This document shows positions 12,187-23,610 of a DNA stretch of 64,000 bases, one piece after another. Positions within the stretch are counted from its first letter, which is position 1; the number at the start of each line of letters is the position of its first letter. The notes below the pieces were generated by a model, which saw only the letters and a program-made list of their open reading frames with translations, searched no databases and was not told the origin of the DNA. Made by a program: the position numbers and the translations under genes. Source of the stretch: Malachius bipustulatus (Eukaryota; Arthropoda; Insecta; Coleoptera; Melyridae); assembly GCA_910589415.1 (NCBI GenBank), contig OU342630.1:28057867-28121866 (forward strand), given 5' to 3'.

Positions 12187-12955
12187 CGTATCTAAATAAC
12201 ACCGAAAAAATTTAAAAGCTGATTTTTTGGTCAAAAATAAACAAAAAATTTCGTATAAACGTGTGTCTAGAAATGCACGCTTTTTGAGATACAGGGTGTC
12301 AAAAAAAGATTATTTTACCAGTTTTTTGAAGATAAGTATTTGGGGAACCGTTTGAGATATGAACTCACCTTTTGTAAATGTCATATCATTGATATTTATA
12401 GCTGCTTTTTTAATACTGAGTTTTTTCATGTGTCATTATAGCGGAGATCTCAGAAATGAGCGAAGTTTTTTTGCCGTTAATTTTTCGACACTTGTCTTGA
12501 AACATTCAAAGCGAGTTTTTCATCGTAAATGCCCGTTTTTCTCGAAAATGGCTCACGTTAGCAGTTATAACCAAGAGTATCTTTTTGTGTAGAAAGCATT
12601 GACGGTTGAAAGGATACTTTTAAAATATCAATTTGCCCAGTGTCGTAGATATTAGGGGCAAAAAAATCCCCCCAACCCTAAAAATCTCCGGCACTGGCAT
12701 ACTTAAAAAAGGTAGTTAGCATTAAAATAGTTGCTAATATCAATGATAAGATCTGTACAAAAGCTGAATTCTGTGTCTTATACGGTTCCCGAGACATCTT
12801 CAAAAAACTCGAAAAACAATCTTTTTTTGACACCCTGTATCTCAAAAAGGGTGCATATCCAGACACACGTTAATAGGAATTTTTTTGTTTATTTTTTATC
12901 AAAGAATCCTTCCCTAAAATTTTTCGGTGTTATTTAGATTACCCTGTAATCACTG
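12187..12955. mobile_element. Foldback element with internal TACAGGGTGTCAAAAAAAG boxes
   Basis: Left arm (ATCTAAATAACACCGAAAAA ... TTTGAGATACAGGGTGTC) is mirrored by the right arm (GACACCCTGTATCTCAAAAA ... TTTTTCGGTGTTATTTAGAT). Arms are about 150-200 bp. The loop includes a block (about 12480-12690) that is found inverted at about 47850-48050, so the family has a second copy there. Non-coding. Confidence 0.7.
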
Positions 12956-12999
12956 TATAAATTTGTTTTTTTAGAAACTACTTCCTTTCTAGGAATACA

Positions 13000-13393
13000 G
13001 CTTTGTGACTAGCTCCATCTCTGATTTGTTTATTGAGATTCACAAGGTAATTGCTTTTTCAGTGAACTGTCAGAAATGGTAGTGAAGAAATTTCAGATTT
13101 CTCTGAGAAAATCTCTGATGACACATTAGAAGTTTTCTACTTTTCAGTCGTCAGATGAGATTTTCCTTGCAAGTTACTATGTTTCCAACAAATCAATATT
13201 ATGCTTAAGTATGTTGATTTTATTTCTGTTCGGCACACTCCTCTGATTGGTTGGTGATGTGTCAGACTGATGAGATGGAAATAACCATTGACACATCGAG
13301 ATCTCTGTCTTCGCCATACCGTTAGGGCAAATTATTTATTGTGTCGTTCAGAACACGTTATTAGTTTTTAAGATGTAATATTATTATTATACT
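13000..13393. repeat. One arm of a dispersed repeat family (second copy inverted at 62010-62345)
   Basis: The segment from GGAATACAGCTTTGTGACT through GTGAACTGTCAGAAATGGTA, CGTCAGATGAGATTTTCC and GGTGATGTGTCAGACTGATG matches the reverse complement of 62010-62345 over about 330 bp with moderate divergence. No coding sequence. Confidence 0.65.
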
Positions 13394-15752
13394 TTTAAAA
13401 GGAGGATCAAATTGGCCATGCGATTATGTGAAGAAGTAAAGTGTGTATTTGAATTATTAATCTTCTGACTGATGTGTTAATGTGACTATTATTAAAGAAA
13501 ATATTTTTGAACACACTGTCAGTTTTACCGAATAGCAAATCTTGTACTGTAAATATTGTAAATATTTTGGAAAGGGTTATAACTAAAACCAACGTTGAAA
13601 TCAAGATTTGCATAAAAGTGCCCGACTGTTTAAAATATTATTTGAATAATGCTGCATATCCTTGAATTCAAATGATTTCGAAAGTGAAAGGATGCCCAGG
13701 AAACCCACAGGAAAGCTAAGAAAGTCTATTTCGTCTTTAAGACAAATTTTATTTTACTACTATATATAGTGGCCAGATATTTTACGTTCATCAGCATTCT
13801 TCTTGTAGACATTGCAGTTAATTCACCTAAACTTTACACCTTCAACTCTAACGAATTAAGTAATTATCGATAAAATCCAAGACCACATTACTTATTCCAG
13901 ATCGAAATCGTTGCAGATTTAATCCGACTATCCTAACCTTAACATTTCGCATGAATAATAAACGCAATGTATGTACCTATCGTTGTTGTAGAGGCGTACC
14001 ACGATTATTTTTCGTCGAACGCTCTTCCTCCAAGTGACCCATATCCTCCTGTCTATGCGAGAGTTTCACAATTGCGTGATTCCGAGTTGATATGAAATCT
14101 CCCGTGATATCGGTGTCGGATCATTCACATCGCAATAAATCCTCCTCCGCAATGCAAGTTCAAGTGAGTCGTGGGCGAGCAATCTATAATTACTAGAGAA
14201 GATCGAATTAAGATCGAAAATAATAATAATATTGTATAATTACCGGCGATAAGGTTTCTTTAAATTTTAATAAAAACTACGTTCGGAGGAGTTAGGCGAG
14301 GTCTGTAATTAATTGATTGAGGAAACGGCGACCAAATCGCGGCAAAGCGGCCAGGCCAAGTCGGATAGGTAGATGCATTGGCGTAGTTCGTGCATTTGCA
14401 AGCCCGGGGTTACCATCTGGGTTTTGTAACGTAAGTACAGAAACCCTGAAGAACTACCTACCAGGAAAATTATTGCCTAATCTGTTATATTATACGATTA
14501 TGTCATTAACTATTCTTTAAGACTCTTACAATCACCCTCCAGGTATGGTATATAGTTTAGCTTTTGTACCTAATAGATTTAAGCAGAGTATATTCGGTAG
14601 ATTTCGTAATAAATTTTACTTACTTGGGAAATATTCCTGCAACAAACTCCTCACTTAAAATTACTGTTCAATGGTGACGCTCAATTCAAATCATAAAAGA
14701 AGCAATGTTGATTAATGTTCCAGGGTAACTTACTCCGGACGGTTCATCTAAAATTGCGGTATCTCAGCAGTCAAGAGCTTGATGCTTCCAAAACTCTAAA
14801 GTTCTACGCAAACTGCATTGGAAAATGACCGGTATTTACTCCAATGCTCTCCGAATGAAGTATGAGAAAAATTTTGTAAAACAAAATGTGACCAAAAGGT
14901 GAAAGAACTGATAAGGTTTTACCATAAATGTAAAAACAAAATTATATACTCTACGTAAGATTTACTTTTCAGATGTAGTATTGTTTCATTTTTGCTTAAT
15001 GTGGTCCTTGTATGAAGAGTTCAAATCAATATACAAGAAAGTATCGAAGAGTAGCCCAAAGTAAAAAATTGCATCTGGAGTTAATAAATCAAAGAATTGG
15101 GGAATCCTCCAAATAAAGATATACCGATCTCTTATCTAATTATCTGATATAACTTATTATCTCTAATTTTGCTAGACTTTCTCAATTAGAAATGTTTGGT
15201 ATTCAAAGGACAAAAAATCTCCTCGCAAAAAATTATCATTTCGGTATTGAAATTAGATTTTCCATGCTTAAGTGTAGCACATCTAAGTTGTCAGCACCGT
15301 TTAGGCTTTTGAGTGTGAATTCTGTTCACAACGTTTTTCCTCACCAAAAAGTGTAAGCAAGAGCTGTGAAGAAGAGGGTCCTACTACTGAGAAGCAAGTA
15401 AATTAGTACTCGTAATTTGATGATTCAAAACACTTTTGATTTATGATTTATCAACAAACCCCTCATACCTCAATTTCTTGATCCTGAATACTTAATTGTT
15501 ATCTTAACAAATATGGTCCTGGTTTATACCTTTCGGGGAAGCCTTAATTCTAGACAGCGCCTTCCTTAGGTGGTGGAACGGGAAGTGATTTAAAGAGGTT
15601 GAAAACATAAATTTTAGGAAAAAGAAGCTGCGTCGGAAGGAAATAATACAATTGCCGCGTTCCAAAAGTACCGGATGAAGATTACTTAATCAAGACCTTC
15701 TTGGTTTGTGATCTGGTTTAAAAACGGTAAAACTACAAGCCAACTAAATACA
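13394..15752. other. Mostly featureless; GC-richer island about 14000-14440
   Basis: Between two AT-rich parts, about 14000-14200 and 14290-14430 are richer in GC (CGTGGGCGAGCAATC, ATCGCGGCAAAGCGGCC) and lack a transposon signature. The open frame at 14317-14520 has no recognisable product. This may be a conserved non-coding element, judged on composition alone. Confidence 0.3.
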
Positions 15753-16488
15753 TACAGGGTGTTGATTTTCAAAGCGGGCCATAGGGGATTAGCATTGCGA
15801 AAGTGGTTTTTCAGGATTCCTGCTCGCCGTTTAGACTGACAGAAATGGTTTTGCTATCAAAATGAAGCTAAAATTATTGCGCATAACGCTTGACATTAGA
15901 AATTAATTTAATTTCACGTTGTTTTCTAAAATTCTTCAGTAAAAATTCAAGTAATTGTTAATGTTTAATCACAAAATAGCATGCCTTGCTTAAACAATAA
16001 TGATGTTTCTACGTTTCGACAATCCAATAATAAAACTTTATAAGTCAGTGGGTAATAATAAAGTATGATTCTATTTAAAAATGATTCAATTTAAAAATTA
16101 AAGACTCCAAGAAAGAGTCTTTATGGTGAAAACCTACTACAGTGTAGCCAGTTACAGGAGGGTTAAATAGAACCAGGCTTTATTATTACCTACTGACTTA
16201 TAAAGTTTTATTATTGGATTATCAAAACGTAGAAACGTCATTATTGTTTAGGCAAGGCATGCTATTTTGTGATTAAACATTAACAATTACTTGAATTTTT
16301 ACTGAAGAATTTTAGAAAACAACGTGAAATTAAATTAATTTCTGATGTCAAGCGTTATGCGCAATAATTTTAGCTTCATTTTGATACCAAAACCATTTCT
16401 GTCAGTCTAAACGGCGAGCCGAAATCCTCAAAAACCACTTTCGCAATGCTAATCCCCTATGGCCCGCTTTGAAAATCAACACCCTGTA
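15753..16488. mobile_element. Foldback element, ~310 bp nearly identical arms
   Basis: TACAGGGTGTTGATTTTC at the left is mirrored by GAAAATCAACACCCTGTA at the right. The arms pair almost without interruption through GGCCATAGGGGATTAGCATT, GTCAGTCTAAACGGCGAGC and GCAAGGCATGCTATTTTGTG up to about 16075 and 16180. The short loop contains an AAAGACTCC...GAGTCTTTA hairpin. High arm identity implies recent insertion or arm homogenisation. No open frame. Confidence 0.85.
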
Positions 16489-16839
16489 TATTAATCAACA
16501 GGCATACGACACTGATAGCGCCTACTAATAATAATTGTCAAAGTCGACCCCAGCAACTCTAAGAGGAATGGGAAAGAAAAAGTTGGTTTATAAAGAAAAG
16601 ATCTCCGAATCCAGATTTCGGAATTCGTCAAAGCTAACTTGGAATCATCCCGATAATGACTTCTAACTTGATGTAGTCAAGTTTTAAACACCAAATAAGG
16701 AGAGATGACGAGCTTTTGATGAACGAATGAAGAGCATTTCAAAATCAAGGCACTTTTGTTTAGATCTCTGGAAACGAATTGAATGGACAGTTTCATTCGA
16801 GAGAAGTATCTCGCAATCGCGTTCGCTGTTGAGAGGCAA
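16489..16839. other. Spacer without recognisable feature
   Basis: Nothing identified between the foldback element and the LINE remnant. Confidence 0.35.
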
Positions 16840-17390
16840 CCAAAGACGGAGAATGATGAAGCTGGGTAATTCTAGGTTCTTCTATATCGAGGAAGCTATT
16901 TTAAAATTTGCCAGGAAAAAAATAATATTTTCGTGGCCAGAGAGTCGGCAAGTTCTTTCTCTCCATATGCAGCATGGCCCGGCATCCAGATCAAAGTTAC
17001 TTCGTTGCTCCTTGTTAGGGCTTTCAGAGTTTATTATTGACAGTTGCAAATTGGACTTTAAATTGGAAAATATATTTATTCATTTGAGTTGGCAGTACAA
17101 TCTTTTCGTGCATCTGCGTAAAGAGCTCTATGGCATAGATTCCGGTCTGGAAAGTTTTTGCGTGAAGGACCAGGCTCGAGAAGACTCTATTCTTCGAGCC
17201 AGCGCTACACACCCAGCTCCAGTGGGGGCTGTCTACGATCAGATACAGGCGAATATAATATACCTGGGAAGTGAGTACGTTATAAGATCTCTAGCGTTTC
17301 TTCGATTGAGTCCGCGTATAAGAGCCGATAGGTCGTTTCATCGAACCAAGCGTCTGGACCAGATCTCTTGAGTGTATCATGTGGATTCTT
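16840..17390 (-). pseudogene. LINE RNase H domain remnant
   Basis: Read on the minus strand, the open part at 17212-17024 contains 'FQTGIYAIELFTQMHEK', matching the FQAEIYAI box at the start of retrotransposon RNase H. After a frame change, about 17025-16905 reads 'ALTRSNEVTLIWMPGHAAYG' followed by EKELADSLA, the W-x-PGH...NEKADELA box. RNase H removes element RNA from the RNA:DNA hybrid. Stops and frameshifts make it non-functional. The 214-codon plus-strand open frame over the same bases is a shadow of this remnant. Confidence 0.6.
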
Positions 17391-17982
17391 TTACTGTGCG
17401 CAGATCATTAATACTCTCGTAGAACCTCCTCCCAGACTCCCTTTTAAATCTTCTTTTCTTCTACGTTTATATTTTTCCCAGTTGCCCATCTCCTTATATC
17501 AATTGAAGAGTCGTTGAACTTCTTATCTTCGTTTTTCGAAGCCTTTGTTCCACCATTTCTGCTATTTATTTTTACCTTTAGCGGACAGTTTTTGTGATAT
17601 GCTGAGATAGTCGCATTCTAGATCCGCTCCACCACGATTTCAATTTCATCACGATTTTGGATTGTGGATATTACATACCACATACCGTATCTTGAAACCT
17701 CTACTTATTAGTTCTTCCTTATCCTCATAGATCAGAGCGAGCAACCTTTTGTATTAAACACCATCTCTGCTGTGACCTCGTATAATCCTGCAAATCTGAC
17801 TGCCGATTTTAGTCAGGGGATTTACATGATGGAGCGTTTTATTCACTCAGGATAGATTCAGTGAGATATGGACAAATTTACATCACGTCTACTTCGAGAA
17901 TGTGTGTACATCTTCCAATATAAAGTTTTGATGGGGCCATTATGAAAGTGCTTTTGCAGAACCATTCATATCACTTTTCGAC

Positions 17983-18868
17983 ATAACAATAATAATAATA
18001 ATAATACTACTAACATGTCTTTATTCCACAAAATTCCACATACAAAATAGATATTCATGCAAAAGGAAAAAAATAGTTACAAAAAAAAACAGTCATGGAT
18101 AAGGCGAAGGCCAGATAGCATATCAAGAATTGATATGCCCGTGCTCTCCTTGACCTTGATTCAAATGCCAATTTATATTGTAAATCATTAAACAGCGTTT
18201 CTATCAAAAGTAAATAAATGTAAGAAAGACTCCAACGTTTTCATATATTCTATCAAATATTATTCTAAGCAAAAAGAAAAACAAAATATTATCCTGTACG
18301 TATACAATACACCAAAATAATACAGATAATACAAATAAAAAGCAAAAACACAACTATGTGTAAAAAAAATGCCATCCAAAAGTGCGAGCGCCCACCCAAA
18401 ATGAGGCTGCAAATATTCAAGCAAATAGGTACTACTTATGTAAGCTGTGCACACTGCCTCCGAAACAACTCCCCAGGGAATTTCTTTTTAAAGTTTCCAT
18501 CAGTCATGCCCTTCAAAACGTCAGAGAGGGGACCATAAGTTTTCGCGATCTGATAGCTAAAACTAGCTTTAAAAGCCTCAGTTTTGTGAGCTGGAATTGA
18601 TAGGGTACCCCTAAATCTGACATTGAGATTATGCACATCCGACCTAAATGTGATCTTATTAAGTAGATATGGAGGTTTTTTTGTACAGCAAAATCCTGTG
18701 ATAGAAACAGGATGCATGTAAGAGTCGCCTGTTGGTCATATTAAGCCATTTATTTTCATTTAATTTATACGTAATGCGCTGTCGACGACGAATTCCATAT
18801 ATCAACCTGAGGCAGGAGTTTTGGAGAACTTGGATTCTGCGAACATCCGCAGAATCAAATCCTTCCAT
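17983..18868 (-). pseudogene. LINE reverse transcriptase C-terminal remnant with 3' tail
   Basis: On the minus strand 18868-18659 reads 'IQVLQNSCLRLIYGIRR' and 'WLNMTNRRLLHASCFYHRIL', and 18717-18436 continues in another frame with 'PYLLNKITFRSDVHNLNVRF' and 'FKKKFPGELFRRQ'. This is the usual C-terminal region after the RT domain in jockey/CR1-like LINEs. The downstream 3' end is marked by an (ATT)n tract at about 17983-18005, typical of LINE tails. The N-terminal part, including the catalytic YxDD, is absent. At least one frameshift lies near 18680. Confidence 0.7.
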
Positions 18869-18923
18869 AGTTGTTTCCTCAGAATTTTAGCACTTCCATT
18901 CCAAATAATTGCAATCTAATAGG

Positions 18924-19135
18924 CAAAACGTAATCATGTTGGTCATATTAGAAGACACCCTGAGAAATATGAGATCGCACATCTTATTATAGGAGGAAAA
19001 ATCTTCGCCAAACGTGGTCTAGAGAGAAGAAGAACATCGTGGTTGAAAAATTTGAGACAGTGGTACGGGAAGTCTACAGCTTAACTATCCAGAGCAGTTG
19101 TCAACAAAACAATGATTGTCAACATGGTAGCCAAC
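18924..19135 (+). pseudogene. LINE 3'-terminal ORF remnant
   Basis: The frame starting at 18924 reads 'KRNHVGHIRRHPEKYEIAHL' then 'GGKIFAKRGLERRR' and 'TSWLKNLRQWYGKSTA', an in-frame stop, then 'VVNKTMIVNMVANL'. This is the characteristic C-terminus of BovB/RTE- or CR1-like LINE polyproteins (GHV.R..., GRRR.SWL.NLR.W). It begins within 60 bases of an unrelated LINE fragment on the other strand. Confidence 0.65.
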
Positions 19136-19214
19136 TTGATAATCAGCAATCAGTTGAGCGGTCAAGGTATCAGAAGACGAAGAAGAAACATGCAGGGAAG
19201 AATAGAAATGAGAA

Positions 19215-19372
19215 AAGGCGTAGGAAAAAAATCTTAGCTTAGGAATATCAGAGATTGGACTTACCTCATTGTGGAACAAATATTTCACGTTGCAAGGAAT
19301 AGGAAAGCGTTTAAAGAAGTGATCACCAACCTTCTATAGAGAAGACGGCACTATGAAGAAGAAGAATAGGCA
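19215..19372 (+). pseudogene. Second LINE 3' end, different subfamily, with GAA-rich tail
   Basis: Reads 'LRNIRDWTYLIVEQIFHVAR' then 'NRKAFKEVITNLL' and a stop, matching the LR.IR.WTG....L...A.NR..F..V..NLR ending of many insect LINEs, followed by a GAAGAAGAAGAAT tail. It is distinct from the preceding fragment because it repeats the same C-terminal function in a diverged sequence. Confidence 0.6.
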
Positions 19373-20279
19373 AAAAAGGCAAAAATTGTTTTGAGTTATC
19401 ATTTTTGCAGAGTTGTTACTTCTTATTCCGAAGTTAAACAAGAAACATTTTATTTGCAGTTGGATTTCTTTAATGTGTAAAAGAGTACCTACATCAACAA
19501 TCGAAGGGTGAACAGACTTGAAATAATGTGGGTCTTCTGAAGGTACACACAGACACAGTCACATCTCGTACTAACAGGGTTATGTTTTGGCAAAATAGGG
19601 TGCGGTAGCTCTACGGCCACCTAGCAAGTAATATACGCTTTCGATTAAACATAGTTGTGTGGTTGTTGGTACCTGGAAATTAATTTCATAAAAACATAAG
19701 ATGAAGCTTTCTTTTCTATTTATTGTTCAAATTTTCACTTTCAACTTAAATTCTGTCATACAAAAATTTCATCCATTGTTATACTCGCCATTAATTAGAA
19801 TAAAAAGAAAAAATAGTTAGTTTTATGAGGACAAGGCGACGGTGAAAAAATTAGGAAATAAGTAGGTACTTCATCGGCATGTTAGGAAACAACCCAAAAT
19901 TATCTTTCTGCTGCCGATTTTTTGATCGAGCTATCTTTGACATGCCGTTTTATTTCCAGCAATGTTAGTAACTTCTTCTCCTTCCTCTTTGACTCCGACA
20001 CGGGGTGTTTTGTATTATAAACTTGAATTAATTTTATTGTCAGTGCAATGTAAAGTTTACGTTTTCTATTAACGGGTACCTAATAAACATGTTATTTTCT
20101 TTTTTCTTCCAAAAAATTAAAATCACATCTAAAGTATAACGAAATGTTAAAAACCTCTACCCATGCACTCAATAACGATCATATGGTTTCCAAATCGTTC
20201 CTTTTTCCGTTCTTACCTTAAACGTGAAACGATTAAATTACCCACATCCCTGTAATTACCTCTAAATTACCAATACAAG
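19373..20279. other. No recognisable feature
   Basis: AT-rich; no domain or repeat identified. Confidence 0.35.
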
Positions 20280-20545
20280 AACCAAATTCCGAAACACCAG
20301 CCCACGCCAATGATCTGCGCTATCTTCTGGCGGATCGATATCCCTGGCCCGGTATCGATACACATTGATTCATATCGCACTACTCGCGGGCCCTGATTAA
20401 TGTGACCCGCGTGGCTCCGATCGCGGCCGATAAGGCGCGGATCAGAGGCGCCGCCGCACTCGTGTGAACTCTTCATTAGCCTCTGCCGCCCCTCGGCCCC
20501 TTTCGGCCTGCCCCGACCCCTCACCTTGAGCCTAGTACTGCAAGA
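20280..20545. promoter_or_regulatory. GC-rich island with TATCGATA (DRE-like) motif; candidate regulatory element
   Basis: Abrupt rise in GC compared with both flanks. It contains the 8-mer TATCGATA at 20353-20360, the binding sequence of DREF/BEAF-32 in Drosophila, plus a GCCGATAAGGCG GATA site and CTGATTAATG. The minus-strand open frame over it (20614-20267) is Arg/Gly-rich and has no recognisable domain, so I read it as non-coding. A conserved enhancer, insulator or promoter is the likeliest reading, inferred from composition and motif only. Confidence 0.35.
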
Positions 20546-22137
20546 ACGCGTCGATTCTATATTATCGAAGCTATTAAGTCTCATGCTCTCAATTTTAGCT
20601 AAAAAAATCTTCAAACAAACTTTTCTCAGCTAGATGTTTGTTTTTAGTAAAGCATCAAGCAGAATATGATCTGCCTTGTATACGTAGAAGAAAATTCGTT
20701 TATTGGGGATATGTTACCTGCATATTCCAGGTTGCTACTTACACTCACCTACATGATGGTATTATACCTATCTCACTTATAATACGAGATTTTATTATTA
20801 TACAGTAAAATTATACAGTTTGGAAAAAAATTCATAATTACATTATTTGACGTTACTATGGGGGCTTTTTTCCCTATGTCGTCATAATCTTTTTTTTACG
20901 CAACACCCTACTTGTGATACCTACATTATTGCGAAGGTCTTTTAAGGAAGAATTATTTCCTCAAACTTTCAAGTTTATGCACCTATACATTCGTAAATCC
21001 AAAACACAAAAAGATTACGCCATGTTTTTAAATTGAGGTAAGTATGTACAGCAATTATTTTTTTATATTTTTCGTCTATTACATGTATACGAATTTTACA
21101 TGTAAAATTCCCGTTGATGGACCATCGTTGGTGAATCATTTTTAATTAGCGTTCTAGCACTCCACCCCTAGTCTGTTATCTTTAATAATAAAAAAGTTCA
21201 CCGCATGTCGTATTTTGATATGCATTTACGGAGCTGACCGAGACATTTGTTGATTGGATTTTTTCGTAAACAAAACAATTATACAAAATGACTTTTTTAA
21301 TAAGCCCAATCCAAGTAAAAGCACGAAATATTAATTCCTCAACATTTTTTCCTATTGATACCGCATTACATAACTGAGGTACAAAATGAAAAACTAAAAT
21401 TGAATGTTTTTTGAGTAGGACCTACCTATTCATAATTTATTTATTATTATTATTATTTTTAAAGTGTGGAATCCCAATTAGGTGACGAATCAATTTTTTT
21501 ATACTCTCGAGAGTAACCCCTTGTCATTTTTTGACACTAGATTGCCAACCAAGAAGATTAAAAAACCTTCAAGAACAAAAAAAAAAAAAAATGTAATCGA
21601 TCTTGAAGTTCTAAGCTAGAGGTTTTCGTTTCGCCGCTGCCCAGCTCATCCCATACACTGACGACCAATATATTCATGACATGCAAATCGCTCCCACTCC
21701 ATCTATTTAAAATAATTAATTAACCAACAAATCTGACCTAACCAGGATCCGACTTGATCGGGTTAATGTTGAGCAAAGTGATGTTGAGTGTGATCTGATT
21801 TTTTTTTAAACGTCCGTATTCTTTTAAAATTTCTGCATAGATATGTAGATCATAGAGAGTAGGTACATAAAATAAATAGTAAAAATCCGTGATGATGTAC
21901 AACCGTTCGTAATTTATACCAAATTTTGTATGAAACTTTGCCTGACAGAAGTTATCATTGGAATTTCGGATCTTTTCAGTTTAATTCCTCAGAATATAAG
22001 CTAACTACAATCTCAATTGCATTCAACTTTTTTACTTTATGATTTGTAACAATATGCTTTATAGGTGTCTTCACCTAGTAGTAAGGCGATCTTGGTGGAG
22101 GCAGATGAACGCTCCCCCTCACATACGTAGACAACTC
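20546..22137. other. No recognisable feature
   Basis: AT-rich sequence with an (ATT)n microsatellite at about 21438-21460 and a poly-A run near 21578. Nothing else identified. Confidence 0.4.
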
Positions 22138-22187
22138 CTGGCCAAAAAATTTCTGTCACATTCCTGGCCAAAAAATTTCTGTCACAT
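22138..22187. repeat. Two-copy tandem repeat, 25-bp unit
   Basis: CCTGGCCAAAAAATTTCTG plus TCACAT occurs twice in direct succession without a mismatch. Confidence 0.85.
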
Positions 22188-22504
22188 AATAACGCTTATA
22201 TAGAACGTATAGTCCGTTGATAACCAAAGACCTGATACACCTTTGTGTTGAAAATTTAATCATTAAATATTGCATGGTCTAGGAGGAACCCCCCCCTCCC
22301 CCCGTTGGCAAAAGATTTAGGGATACCGCAAAATTTCAAAAATTTCATTTGAAATTGCACATTTTAAACTCAACTCAGAATTACTTTACATCTATTACTT
22401 TTTCAACTACTTACAACTCAGAATTACTTTTCCTTTACATTTATTTTTCTATCTCCAACGCGCGAGTCGCTAGGAAAGAACAACGCACTAATGTAGGACC
22501 CTAT

Positions 22505-23148
22505 GCAGGGTGATTCCAAAATGGCGGACACGGACACCACCACAGCCTCCATTGTGGATTAAAGATTCTAAGTTCACTTATACTTTTTTCTCCAGTATGG
22601 CCCCCTTAAGAAGATATGACCCCTTTTGTGGACAAAAAAGTCACAACACTGCACTACCCTTCTTCAGGCAGAAAAATAATGTCTAGGTCTACAATAATAC
22701 CCAGATAGATGTTACCATGGAAACATATGAAATGGCAAATCCAATAAAGTTAAAAACAATAATCGTTGCGCGGATACATATTTGATGATGTTAATCAAAA
22801 TTTATTTTAGTTGCATTGTTGAGCTCGAATTTGAACAACGATGCCACATTGAAAAATTGTTTTGAACTCAAGGAATAGGTAAACTTTTAATGCCTGTAAT
22901 TCCGTTCCCAATAATAAAAATAATAAAAAGCAAACACTATCGTTATAGTTATGTGAAACCATGTGCGTTGCCAGTGGAGGTTGTTTAAAGTTGACTGCCA
23001 TTTTGATATAAATTTTCGAAAAAGGACACCCTATATCTCGGTAACGAAGCCGAGGAAACCATTTTTGTTTTAAATTTACAGTCTTTCTGAACATCCTCTA
23101 CAGCACCCTGTATACCGTGTCCGCCATTTCGGGATCACCCTGTATACT
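22505..23148. mobile_element. MITE-like element with short inverted ends
   Basis: The left end GCAGGGTGATTCCAAAATGG continues CGGACACGG. The right end is the complement (CCGTGTCCGCCATTTC, GGGATCACCCTGTA). Inverted ends are about 30 bp and there is a second CACCCTGTATAC just inside the right end. The internal 580 bp has no transposase; the minus open frame at 23094-22807 has no recognisable product. Confidence 0.6.
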
Positions 23149-23610
23149 CTGTATACGGACGGATCCAAAATTGCCTACCCCGTTTGAGCCGCATTCTACG
23201 TACCGCGAATGACTCACACCTCACAGTTTAGAATCCATGACCTCTGCTCCATCTATACTGCTAAAGCTTTTGCCAACGAACAAAGCTCAGTATTTTGTGA
23301 TATTTGCATAATAACTCAAGAGTTAGTGCAATTGTCATCGCTCAGTTCTACTTAGCTTGAGCGTTTGTCAGAGCTGTACTCAGCCGTAGTTTTTTGCCGG
23401 GTTAAGAATCATTTTCATTTGGGGATAACGGGCAACGAAAGATTTTCTCACTATTTCAAGGAGATCGGCAGTTTTCGGGAAACTCAAAACATCCCCCTGT
23501 ATAAAGATTTGCTTGCTTTCCTTTATCCCGGGGGCTATTCTCGAATTCGTCGGAATCCATTCCTATGTGAGAGTTCACATGAAAACCAGTCGCTTCAGAT
23601 GGCGATCTAG
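23149..23610 (+). pseudogene. LINE RNase H remnant
   Basis: Immediately after the MITE the frame reads 'LYTDGSKIAYPV', a stop, 'AAFYVPRMTHTSQFRIHDLC' then 'SIYTAKAFA', matching the start of LINE RNase H (YTDGSK...FRIHDLASIYTAEA). The open part at 23365-23610 gives 'VVFCRVKNHFHLGITGNERF', the second half (W-V-x-x-H-x-GI-x-GNE). The catalytic Asp of TDGS is present but stops break the frame. It abuts the MITE, which may have inserted into the LINE. Confidence 0.6.

Noticed and set aside
13130..13165. CTGACGA-like string near 13148 and CTGACGACCGAAAAG near 62171 as ribozymes
   Set aside because: No stem II between the two core boxes; chance similarity within the 13000-family repeat.
16727..17371. 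214-codon plus-strand open frame, the longest outside the Penelope-like element
   Set aside because: It is antisense to a clear LINE RNase H remnant (FQTGIYAIE, IWMPGHAAYGE) and has no domain of its own.
20267..20614. Minus-strand open frame of 115 codons over the GC-rich island
   Set aside because: Composition-driven (Arg/Gly-rich), no recognisable domain; the island reads better as non-coding.
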